Below are positions 1 to 7,263 of a DNA stretch of 64,000 nt, one piece after another. The notes beneath the pieces were generated by a model. That model did no database searches. It was not told the DNA's origin and saw only the letters and a list, made by a program, of their open reading frames with translations. A program made the position numbers and the translations under genes. Origin of the DNA: Streptomyces lydicus (GTDB lineage Bacteria > Actinomycetota > Actinomycetes > Streptomycetales > Streptomycetaceae); assembly GCF_001729485.1 (NCBI RefSeq), contig NZ_CP017157.1, forward strand, positions 6,820,001-6,884,000, read 5' to 3'. The first letter of the stretch is position 1. Every line of letters starts with the position of its first letter.

Positions 1-346
1 CTCCGGCGAACGCGGCCGCGAGCCCGGCCAGCACGCTCCCGGCGACGTTCGCCACCGCGTAGCCCCGGGCGCCGTCCGCCGCCAGCCGGAGCGTCTCGTA
101 GGAGAAGGTCGAGTACGTCGACAGCGCCCCGCACAGGCCGGTCCCGAGCAGCAGTTGGAGCTGCGAGGACGCGGCCCCGGCGGTCACCGCGCCGGTCAGC
201 AGGCCGAGGATCAGCGACCCGCCGGCGTTGACCGCGAACGTCCCCCAGGGGAACACGGTGTCGTGCCGGGACTGCACATAGCGGTCGGTGAGGAAGCGCA
301 GCGGCGCCCCGACCACGGCACCGGCCACCACCAGCAGCCAGTTCAC
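1..346 (-). CDS. fluC: FluC/CrcB fluoride channel subunit, 3' end cut by window
   Basis: Fluc proteins are small dual-topology membrane channels that let toxic fluoride leave the cell. The gene starts at GTG 344-346 and runs off the left edge after about 115 codons. Visible are the N-terminal helix with APLRF, the conserved FAVNAGGS segment of TM2 and the TM3 stretch [12 protein letters not shown]. The Phe-box positions (usually F..F in TTFSTF) read Y..F here. Its GTG overlaps the stop of the DUF190 gene by 4 bases (GTGA), so three genes form one tightly coupled operon with a second fluC. Family assignment is confident. Heterodimer formation with the second subunit is inferred from the pairing. 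Confidence 0.88.
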   Translation of the reverse strand, partial: MNWLLVVAGAVVGAPLRFLTDRYVQSRHDTVFPWGTFAVNAGGSLILGLLTGAVTAGAASSQLQLLLGTGLCGALSTYSTFSYETLRLAADGARGYAVANVAGSVLAGLAAAFAG

Positions 347-750
347 CCGCGTCCGCCCTCGCCCCCGCCCGGACGGCCGGCGTCCGGGCCGCCGGCGCCC
401 GGGGCCCGGTGGGCGATCATCTCGCACCGGTCGAGCGTCACCAGGCCGCCGCCCGCGAGGAGTTCGTCGAGCTGCGGCAGGAAGCCCCGGACCCGCTCCT
501 CGGCGTCGACGACGACGATCGCCACCGGCAGCTCCTCGCTCAGCGACAGCAACCGCTGGGTGTGGACGACCGAGCCGGCGCCGAAGCCCTCGATGCCGCG
601 GAAGACGCTGGCGCCGGCGAGGCCGGCCGCGCGGGCGCGGTGCACGATCTCGGCGTACAGGGGGCGGTGGTGCCACCCGTCCTGTTCGCCGACCAGGACC
701 GTGAGCCGCAGCGCGGGGACGCCGCCGGGCGCGGGTACGTCGGATGTCAT
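343..750 (-). CDS. DUF190 family protein
   Basis: A 135-residue soluble protein of the DUF190 family (PF02641), recognised by [18 protein letters not shown] near the N terminus followed by alternating strands and helices of a small ferredoxin-like fold and a Gly-rich tail. Members often sit next to crcB/fluC genes, as here, between two of them. Its ATG at 750 overlaps the upstream fluC stop by 4 bases (ATGA), and its stop overlaps the next fluC start. An accessory or regulatory role in fluoride export is inferred from context only; no enzymatic motif is visible. Confidence 0.8.
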   Translation of the reverse strand: MTSDVPAPGGVPALRLTVLVGEQDGWHHRPLYAEIVHRARAAGLAGASVFRGIEGFGAGSVVHTQRLLSLSEELPVAIVVVDAEERVRGFLPQLDELLAGGGLVTLDRCEMIAHRAPGAGGPDAGRPGGGEGGRG

Positions 751-1184
751 GCGGTCCGCCGCCTCAGTTCGAGAAGTGCACGGGTCGTGGCCACCGCGCC
801 CCACACGGCCGCGAGCGCGACCAGCAGGGTGCCCGCGAGGTACGCGACGGCGAGCAGCGGCTGCCGGTGGCCGGCCAGCCGCTGGATGTCGACCGCGTAG
901 GTGGAGAAGGTGGTGAAGCCGCCGAGGATGCCGGTGCCGAGGAAGGGGCGCAGCAGCCGGTGCGGTGCGCCGGCCTCGGTGATCAGCGCCATCAGGACGC
1001 CCATCAGCGCGCAGCCGACGGCGTTGACGGCCAGGGTCGTCCAGGGGAAGGCGGCGGGGGCCGTCGGCCACAGGAGCGAGGCGCCGTAACGGGCCGTCGC
1101 GCCGATCGCGCCGCCCACGGACACCGCGCCGATCACCGGCCACTGGCCCTGCCAGGGCGCGGGGCGGCGGGCTCGCTGTTCCAT
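747..1184 (-). CDS. fluC: FluC/CrcB fluoride channel subunit (second copy)
   Basis: A 145-residue membrane protein with four predicted helices. It carries the family marks GATARYGAS near residue 30, TLAVNAVG in TM2 (conserved pore Asn) and GGFTTFSTY in TM3. Its Phe box reads F..Y, the mirror image of the Y..F in the partner gene at 1-346. It is first in a fluC-DUF190-fluC operon with 4-base overlaps. The 100-bp upstream region shared with the divergent FadR-type gene shows no fluoride-riboswitch core, so fluoride induction by that route is not supported. Confidence 0.9.
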   Translation of the reverse strand: MEQRARRPAPWQGQWPVIGAVSVGGAIGATARYGASLLWPTAPAAFPWTTLAVNAVGCALMGVLMALITEAGAPHRLLRPFLGTGILGGFTTFSTYAVDIQRLAGHRQPLLAVAYLAGTLLVALAAVWGAVATTRALLELRRRTA

Positions 1185-1222
1185 AGGTCTCCCGAGATCA
1201 TCGGCGCCCTCAGGCTATCCCT

Positions 1223-1258
1223 GGCGGTTTGACACCGCCAAACATGGGATGTTCCCAT
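1223..1258. promoter_or_regulatory. two inverted repeats in divergent fluC/FadR promoter region
   Basis: Two perfect inverted repeats lie side by side: GGCGGT-TTGAC-ACCGCC at 1223-1239 and ATGGGA-TGT-TCCCAT at 1244-1258. The second has the 15-bp size and short spacer typical of GntR/FadR operators and lies 28 bases before the GTG of the FadR-type gene. A TTGACA hexamer (1229-1234) sits inside the first repeat and could be a -35 box. Autoregulation is inferred. Confidence 0.5.
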
Positions 1259-1285
1259 CACCGGTGGAATCAAGAGGAGGAGACC

Positions 1286-2020
1286 GTGCCGCTGCGCAGC
1301 ACCGCCCGGACCAACCTGGTGGACCTGGTCATCGAGCAGATGGAGAGCCTGATCGCCGACGGCGAGTGGGAGGTGGGGACGAAGATCCCTGCCGAACCGG
1401 TGCTCGTGGAGCGGCTCTCGGTGGGCCGCAACACCGTCCGCGAGGCGGTCCGCGCCCTGGTGCACACCGGGCTGCTGGAGCCGCGCCAGGGCGACGGCAC
1501 CTATGTCCGCGCCCGCAGCGGCTTCGGTGCCGCCGTGCAGCGCAGGCTGCGGCGGGCCGGTGACCTGGAGACGTTCGAGGTACGCGCCTCACTGGAGCGG
1601 GACGCCGCGCGCCATGCCGCGCTGCGCCGCACCGACGAGGACCTCGCCGCGCTGCGCGCCGCGCTGGCCGAGCGCGCCCGCGCCTGGCGGAGCGGCGACC
1701 TGACCGCCTTCGTCGACGCGGACCTGCACTTCCACCGCACCATCGCCGCCGCGGCCCACAACAGCGTGCTCGCCGAGCTGTACGCGCACCTCAGCGACGC
1801 CCTGCGCGCCACGCTCCGGTCCGTCATCGGCGCCCCCGTCCCCGACTCCGTGCGCAACCAGTACGAGGCGCACGAGGCCATCGTCGACGCCATCGAGGCG
1901 CGGGACGCGGACGCCGCCGAGCGGGCGGCGCTGGCGCATCTGGCCGAGGGCATGGCGGCGCTGCGCGCCGGCGCCGAGGACGGCGACGCACCGGACTGCC
2001 CGACGGGAGCCCAGGAGTGA
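1286..2020 (+). CDS. FadR-subfamily GntR transcriptional regulator
   Basis: 244 residues from GTG 1286, chosen because AGGAGGAG lies just upstream; a longer in-frame start at 1229 has no ribosome site. The N-terminal winged helix-turn-helix (about residues 8-75) contains VGRNTVREAVRAL. The C-terminal FCD ligand domain contains DLHFHRTIAAAAHNSVL, with the Asp/His metal-binding pattern of the family. These repressors usually bind small organic acids. The stop overlaps the GTG of the CynX-like transporter (GTGA), so regulator and transporter form one unit, and the transporter is the likely target. The effector is unknown. Confidence 0.9.
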   Translation: MPLRSTARTNLVDLVIEQMESLIADGEWEVGTKIPAEPVLVERLSVGRNTVREAVRALVHTGLLEPRQGDGTYVRARSGFGAAVQRRLRRAGDLETFEVRASLERDAARHAALRRTDEDLAALRAALAERARAWRSGDLTAFVDADLHFHRTIAAAAHNSVLAELYAHLSDALRATLRSVIGAPVPDSVRNQYEAHEAIVDAIEARDADAAERAALAHLAEGMAALRAGAEDGDAPDCPTGAQE

Positions 2021-3273
2021 CACCGGACCGGACCCCGACCCGCGCGGCGCACGCCCCGGTGGTGGCCGCCGCCGCGCCGCCGGCCACCGGCACCGGAGGG
2101 CGCCGCGCCCTGTACGCCGGCGCCGGCGTCGTCCTGCTGGCGCTGAACCTGCGCCCCGCGCTGGTCGCGGTCTCCCCGCTCGCCGGCACCATCCGCGCCG
2201 ACAGCGGGATGTCGGCCGCCGCGACGAGCCTGCTCACCGCGCTGCCGCTGCTCTGCTTCGGCCTGCTGGCGCCCCTCGCGCCGCGGCTGGGCCGGCGCTT
2301 CGGCACGGAGCGGTCCCTGCTCGGCACGATGGCGCTGATCTGCCTGGGTACCGCGCTGCGGATGCTGGACGCGGTCGGGGCGCTGTTCGCCGGGACGGTC
2401 GTGATCGGCGCGGGGATAGCCGTCGCCAACGTCCTGCTGCCCGGCCTGATCAAGCGGGACTTCCCCGCCAGGGCCGGGCTGATGACCGGCCTGTACTCCA
2501 TGTCGCTGTTCGGCGGCGCCGCCCTCGCGGCCGGCGTCACGGTGCCCGTGCAGCAGGCCACCGGCCTCGACTGGCGGTCCACGCTGGCCTGCTGGGGCGG
2601 GCTCGCGGTGCTGGCGCTGCTCTTCTGGCTGCCGCGGACCGGCCGTCGTACGCGGGTGGCGCGGGCCGCCGCCCAGGAGGCGGCGCACCCGGTGCGCGGG
2701 CTGTGGCGCGACCCGCTGGCCTGGCAGGTCACCGGCTACATGGGCCTGCAGTCGCTGAGTTACTACGCGGCCGCCGCCTGGCTGCCGACGATGCTCACCG
2801 ACGCCGGGATGAGCGCCGGCGACGCGGGCTGGATGCTGTCCTTCTCCTCACTGCTGGGCATCGCCGGCTCGTTCCTCGCCCCGGTCGTCGTCGGGCGGCG
2901 GCTGCGGGCCGGGGTGCTGGCCGCCGTCGGGGCGCTGCTGTGCGCGGCCGCCCTGACCGGCGTCCTGCTCGCACCGGCCGAGGGCGCGTACCTGTGGATG
3001 GTGCTGCTCGGCCTCGGCCAGGGGGCGGCGATCAGCCTGGCGCTGCTGTTCATCGTCCAGCGCGCCCCGGACGCCCGGCACACCGCGCAGCTCTCCAGCA
3101 TGGCCCAGTGCTTCGGTTACGTCCTCGCCGCCACCGGCCCGGCCGTGCTGGGTGCGGTGCACGACGCCTCGGGCAGCTGGGCGGTGCCGCTGGCCGTGCT
3201 GCTGGCGCTGCTGCTCCCCCAGGTCGCGGCCGGGTGGGGCGCGGCGCGGCCGCGGCACGTCACGGGCCGGTAG
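2017..3273 (+). CDS. CynX/NimT-family MFS transporter
   Basis: A 418-residue major facilitator with twelve predicted membrane helices, beginning at a GTG that overlaps the regulator's stop. The helix-1 motif LALNLRPALVAVSPL and the following TSLLTALPLLCFGLLAPLAPRLGRR are typical of the CynX/NimT group (cyanate, 2-nitroimidazole and related anions). It is translationally coupled to the FadR-type regulator, suggesting one substrate-responsive import or export module. The substrate cannot be read from the sequence. Confidence 0.88.
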   Translation: MTPDRTPTRAAHAPVVAAAAPPATGTGGRRALYAGAGVVLLALNLRPALVAVSPLAGTIRADSGMSAAATSLLTALPLLCFGLLAPLAPRLGRRFGTERSLLGTMALICLGTALRMLDAVGALFAGTVVIGAGIAVANVLLPGLIKRDFPARAGLMTGLYSMSLFGGAALAAGVTVPVQQATGLDWRSTLACWGGLAVLALLFWLPRTGRRTRVARAAAQEAAHPVRGLWRDPLAWQVTGYMGLQSLSYYAAAAWLPTMLTDAGMSAGDAGWMLSFSSLLGIAGSFLAPVVVGRRLRAGVLAAVGALLCAAALTGVLLAPAEGAYLWMVLLGLGQGAAISLALLFIVQRAPDARHTAQLSSMAQCFGYVLAATGPAVLGAVHDASGSWAVPLAVLLALLLPQVAAGWGAARPRHVTGR

Positions 3274-3316
3274 CAGGCCGCGGGTCGCCGCGGGCCGGGC
3301 GGGAGTGGCGGGCCCC

Positions 3317-4408
3317 CTAGAGCCAGCCGTTCCGCTTGAAGCCGCGGTGGATCACCCAGCAGGCGACCACGGTCAGCACCATCACCAGCGGATAGCCGAA
3401 GGTCCAGTGCTTCTCCGGCATGTACTCGAAGTTCATGCCGTACACGCCGCAGACCATGGTCGGCACGGCCAGGATCGCTACCCAGGCGCTGATCCTGCGC
3501 ATGTCCTCGTTCTGCGCGACGGTGACCTGCGCGAGGTGGGCCTGGAGTATGGAGTTGAGCAGTTCGTCGAAGGCGGTGATCTGCTCGGTGACCCGGTCGA
3601 GGTGGTCGGCGACGTCCCGGAAGTACGTCTTGATCCGGGGGTCGACCTGCCGCATCGGCTGCGTCGCCAGCTCCTGCATCGGCCGGTCCAGCGGGGCGAC
3701 CGCCCGCTTCAGTTCGAGCAGTTCCCGCTTGAGCTGGTAGATCCGGCCGGCCCCGCCGCTGCCGCGTACCGAGAAGACCTCGCTCTCGACGTCGTCGATG
3801 TCGTCCTGGACGGCGGCCGTGACGTCCAGATAGTCGTCCACGACGAGGTCGGCGATGGCGTGCAACACGGCGGACGGGCCGAGCGCCAGCTGCTCGGGCT
3901 CGCACTCCAGCTGCTCCCGCAGCGGGCCCAGCGAGCCGTGCCCGCCGTGCCGGACGGTGATCACGAAGTCGGTGCCGGTGAAGACCATGATCTCGCCGGT
4001 CTCGACGACCTCGCTGCTGTCGGTCAGCTGGTCGTGCTCGACGTAGCGGACGGTCTTGAAGACCGTGAACAGCGAGCCGTCGTACGTCTCCAGCTTGGGC
4101 CGCTGATGGGCGTGCACGGCGTCCTCGACGGCGAGCGGATGCAGCCCGAACAACTCGACGATTCCGGAGAACTCCTTCTCCGACGGCTCGTGCAGCCCGA
4201 TCCAGACGAAACCCCGGCCCGCCTCGCGGACCCGGCGTATCGCCACATCGGCCGGGTGGTTGCCGTCCTGCCGCACGCCGTCCACGTAGACAGCGCAGTT
4301 CACCACGGCGGTGCCGAGCGGCGAACGCGCCGGGTGGCTGAGGTCGACCCCCCGGGTGCGCGGCTGCGGCAGCCGGACGGCCTTACGGAGGTTACTGATC
4401 ACCGACAC
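3317..4408 (-). CDS. corA: CorA-family magnesium/cobalt transporter
   Basis: About 363 residues from GTG 4408; another GTG two codons later is equally possible. The protein has a large acidic cytoplasmic domain and two C-terminal helices. The signature GMN appears as CGVYGMNFEYMPE near residue 324, directly after TM1, and the tail ends in a basic RGFKRNGWL. This is the standard homopentameric Mg2+ channel layout. The gene is convergent with the CynX-like transporter and has no operon partner. Longer in-frame extensions toward 4618 lack a ribosome site and look non-coding. Confidence 0.93.
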   Translation of the reverse strand: MSVISNLRKAVRLPQPRTRGVDLSHPARSPLGTAVVNCAVYVDGVRQDGNHPADVAIRRVREAGRGFVWIGLHEPSEKEFSGIVELFGLHPLAVEDAVHAHQRPKLETYDGSLFTVFKTVRYVEHDQLTDSSEVVETGEIMVFTGTDFVITVRHGGHGSLGPLREQLECEPEQLALGPSAVLHAIADLVVDDYLDVTAAVQDDIDDVESEVFSVRGSGGAGRIYQLKRELLELKRAVAPLDRPMQELATQPMRQVDPRIKTYFRDVADHLDRVTEQITAFDELLNSILQAHLAQVTVAQNEDMRRISAWVAILAVPTMVCGVYGMNFEYMPEKHWTFGYPLVMVLTVVACWVIHRGFKRNGWL

Positions 4409-4538
4409 CCGGCCAGTATGGCTGCTGCCCGGCCGTGAGGGGTATGCGGCAGGGGCGGTTTTTCCGTAGCCGGCTCTCCGCGGCGGCTTCCGGCGGGCCG
4501 CTCCGTGCGCGGCCCGCCCGCCCGTGCGCGCGCGGCCG

Positions 4539-6068
4539 TCAGCCCACCGGGGCCGGCTGCCGCTCCGCCGGCGCCCGGTCCGCCCCGCCCTGCGGCACCG
4601 CGCCGTCCGCCGCCGCATGCGGCGTACGCGCCCGGCGCGGCAGCAGGAACAGCAGGCCGAGGACCAGGGCCAGGCCGGCCGCGACCCACCACAGCGCGTG
4701 GACCGTGGCGTCGACGAACGAGGCCCCCACGGCGGCGCCCGGCCGGCCCGGGTCGCCGGCCACGCCGAAGAAGGCCACCGACGACAGCCCCAGGCCGAGC
4801 GCCATGCCCAGCTGACCGGTGGTGTTGAAGATCCCGGAGGCCGAGCCGGAGTGCTCGGCTGGTACGTCGGAGATCGCCGCGTCGGTGAGCGGGGCGACGA
4901 TCAGCCCCATGCCGGCCCCCAGCAGCACCATCGCCGGCACCATCTGGAGGGACGTCAGGGCGGTGCCCTGCCGCCCGGCCTGCCAGAGGTAGAGCAGCGC
5001 ACCGGCCAGCATGATCAGCGCGCCCGCCTGCAGCACCTTCCGGCCGAAGCGCGGCACCAGCTTCTGCACCGACATCCCGGCCGCGGTCGAGCAGGCCAGC
5101 GAGAACGGCACCCCGGTCAGTCCGGCGTGCAGCGGGCCCCAGCCCAGGCCCAGCTGCATGTGGAGCGTCCAGATCAGGAAGAACAGGCCGCTGACCGCGC
5201 CGAACGTCAGCTGCACGGCGGCCCCCGCCGCGAAGGTCCGGACCCGGAAGAGGGAGAGCTCGACCAGCGGCGAGCCGTCCTTGCGGGCCTTGGCCCGCTC
5301 GTGGCGCACGAAGAGCGCGAGGACCACCGGGCTCAGGGCCATCGAGACGAAGCCCCACAGCGGCCAGCCGGACTCCCGGCCCTGGGTGAGCGGGTAGAGC
5401 AGCATCAGCAGGCCCGCGGTGGCCAGCGCGGTGCCGACGAGGTCGAGGCGCAGCGCCTCCGGGGACCGGGACTCGGTGAGGAAGCGGCGGCCGAGCAGGA
5501 TGCCGGCGATCCCGACCGGCAGGTTGATCAGGAAGATCGGGCGCCAGCCGAGGCCGAACAGGTCCCCCTCGGTGAGCAGGGCGCCGATCAGCGGACCGCA
5601 GACCGCGCCCAGGCCGATCACCGCGCCGAACATCCCGAAGACCTTGCCGCGCTCGTGCGCCGGGAAGCTGACATGGATGATCGCCAGCACCTGCGGCACC
5701 ATCAGCGCGGCCATCGCGCCCTGCAGCACCCGCGCACCGACCAGCATCCCCGGCGTCACGGCGAGGCCGCACAGCGCCGAGGCGACGGTGAAACCCGCCA
5801 TGCCGAGCAGGAAGACCCGCCGGCGGCCGTGGATGTCCCCGAGCCGGCCGCCGGTGATCAGGCCGAGCGCGAAGGCGAGCGCGTAGCCGGCGGTGACCCA
5901 TTGCAGGGCGCTGAAGGTGGCGCCGGTGTCCTGCTGGATGCGCGGCAGGGCGATGTTGACGATGGTCGCGTCGACCAGGTCCATGAAACTGGCCGTCAGG
6001 ACGACGGCGAGCGCGATCCAGCGTCTGCGGTCGGCCGCCGCGGGGGCCACGGGGACGGTCGTGGGCAT
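4539..6068 (-). CDS. DHA2-family (EmrB/QacA) MFS drug efflux pump
   Basis: A 509-residue, 14-helix-type proton antiporter. Helix 1 carries FMDLVDATIVNIALPRIQ (motif D1 of DHA2 pumps), helix 2-3 has GGRLGDIHGRRRVFLLG (motif A), and helix 5 contains GAVIGLGAVCGPLIGALL (motif C of antiporters). Such pumps export dyes, disinfectants and antibiotics. It is transcribed away from the WYL regulator at 6165, with a strong inverted repeat between them, so control by that regulator is likely. Substrate unknown. Confidence 0.92.
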   Translation of the reverse strand: MPTTVPVAPAAADRRRWIALAVVLTASFMDLVDATIVNIALPRIQQDTGATFSALQWVTAGYALAFALGLITGGRLGDIHGRRRVFLLGMAGFTVASALCGLAVTPGMLVGARVLQGAMAALMVPQVLAIIHVSFPAHERGKVFGMFGAVIGLGAVCGPLIGALLTEGDLFGLGWRPIFLINLPVGIAGILLGRRFLTESRSPEALRLDLVGTALATAGLLMLLYPLTQGRESGWPLWGFVSMALSPVVLALFVRHERAKARKDGSPLVELSLFRVRTFAAGAAVQLTFGAVSGLFFLIWTLHMQLGLGWGPLHAGLTGVPFSLACSTAAGMSVQKLVPRFGRKVLQAGALIMLAGALLYLWQAGRQGTALTSLQMVPAMVLLGAGMGLIVAPLTDAAISDVPAEHSGSASGIFNTTGQLGMALGLGLSSVAFFGVAGDPGRPGAAVGASFVDATVHALWWVAAGLALVLGLLFLLPRRARTPHAAADGAVPQGGADRAPAERQPAPVG

Positions 6069-6121
6069 GGCTTCTCTCCAAGGGCTGTGATCGGTGCGAC
6101 GCCGTCGACGTTAGGTGGGAT

Positions 6122-6142
6122 GTAGGACAGCACCGGTCCTAC
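6122..6142. promoter_or_regulatory. inverted repeat between DHA2 pump and WYL regulator
   Basis: A perfect 7-bp inverted repeat, GTAGGAC-N7-GTCCTAC, lies 23 bases before the WYL regulator start and about 54 bases before the pump start. Its size and place in a divergent promoter fit an operator for the neighbouring regulator. This is an inference from position and symmetry. Confidence 0.6.
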
Positions 6143-6164
6143 TGGGAGGGGCATCATCGGCGTC

Positions 6165-7169
6165 ATGAGTGAGACGTCGGCACGACTGCTGAATCTGCTG
6201 TCCCTGCTCCAGACCCCCCGCGAATGGCCCGGCAGCGAGCTGGCCGAACGCCTCGGGGTCACCTCTCGCACGATCCGCCGCGACATCGAGCGACTGCGCG
6301 ACCTGGGGTATCCGGTGCACGCCACGATGGGCGCCGACGGCGGCTACCGGCTGGCGGCGGGCACCGCGATGCCGCCGCTGCTGCTGGACGACGAGGAGGC
6401 GGTGGCCATCGCGGTGGGGCTGCGCTCGGCGGCCGGGCACGCCATCGAGGGCATCGAGGAGGCGTCCGTACGGGCGCTGGCCAAGCTGGAACAGGTGCTG
6501 CCGGCCCGGCTGCGGCGGCGGGTGGGCACCCTCGGCACGGCCACCGTCCCGCTGCCGGCCGGCGACGGGCCGACCGTCGACCCGGAACATCTGACGGTGC
6601 TCGCCGCGGCCATCGCCAATCACGAACGGCTGCGCTTCCGCTACCGGGCCGGCGCCGGCACCCGCAGCAAACGCCTGGTGGAACCGCACCGGCTGGTGGC
6701 GGCGGGCCGCCGCTGGTACCTGGTGGCGTACGACAACGACCGCGAGGACTGGCGGATCTTCCGGGTGGACCGGCTGAGCGAGCCGTACCCCACCGGGGTA
6801 CGGACCCCGCCGCGCGAGCTGCCGGCGGCCGACGCGGGCCGTTACGTACGGGAGCGGATGCAGGGCACGGCAGCGACCCACCGGGCCGTGGCCACGGTGT
6901 ACGCCCCGGCCGCCGAGGTGGCCGCCCGGCTGGGCGGACCCGCGGCGGGCGAGGTCGAAGCGCTCGACGAGGCGTCCTGCCGCTGGCACAGCAGGCCCGA
7001 TTCGCTGGAGTGGCTGGCCGTGCGGCTGACCCTGCTGGGGCACGAGTTCACGGTGCACGAGCCGGCCGGGCTGACCGCGTACCTGCGGGCGCTGGGCGGG
7101 CGGGCGAGCCGGGCGGCGGACCGGAGCGCGCCCGGCGGACCGGCCGCGGACACGGGACCCACGCCGTGA
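6165..7169 (+). CDS. YafY/DeoR-type HTH regulator with WYL domain
   Basis: 334 residues. The N-terminal winged helix (about 1-60) contains ELAERLGVTSRTIRRDIERL, followed by the linker GYPVHATMGADGGYRLAAG common to YafY-like proteins. The WYL domain (about 140-215) has RWYLVAYDNDREDWRIFRVDRL, and a C-terminal WCX-like extension follows. WYL regulators sense small ligands or nucleic-acid signals and commonly control a divergent gene, here the DHA2 pump. It ends only 5 bases before the CsoR box of copA but is not functionally linked to copper. Confidence 0.92.
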   Translation: MSETSARLLNLLSLLQTPREWPGSELAERLGVTSRTIRRDIERLRDLGYPVHATMGADGGYRLAAGTAMPPLLLDDEEAVAIAVGLRSAAGHAIEGIEEASVRALAKLEQVLPARLRRRVGTLGTATVPLPAGDGPTVDPEHLTVLAAAIANHERLRFRYRAGAGTRSKRLVEPHRLVAAGRRWYLVAYDNDREDWRIFRVDRLSEPYPTGVRTPPRELPAADAGRYVRERMQGTAATHRAVATVYAPAAEVAARLGGPAAGEVEALDEASCRWHSRPDSLEWLAVRLTLLGHEFTVHEPAGLTAYLRALGGRASRAADRSAPGGPAADTGPTP

Positions 7170-7173
7170 CGGA

Positions 7174-7190
7174 ATACCCCTAGGGGGTAT
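7174..7190. promoter_or_regulatory. CsoR-type copper operator before copA
   Basis: The sequence ATACCCC-TAG-GGGGTAT is a perfect 7-bp inverted repeat and matches the known CsoR operator pattern of actinobacteria (TACCC...GGGTA). It lies 74 bases before the copA start. CsoR releases this site on binding Cu(I). No csoR gene is present in the window, so the repressor must be encoded elsewhere. Confidence 0.88.
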
Positions 7191-7263
7191 ATGGTTCTCT
7201 CCAGGGAACGCGCACTCGCACCACGCACTGGCAGCATGAGTCGCAGTACACCGAGGAGCACTG

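Noticed and set aside
155..916. Plus-strand open frames over the fluC-DUF190 operon
   Set aside because: They are antisense to three genes with clear family motifs and give Pro/Arg-rich products.
1185..1285. Fluoride riboswitch upstream of the fluC operon
   Set aside because: The short intergenic region lacks the conserved crcB aptamer core; only inverted repeats suited to a protein operator are present.
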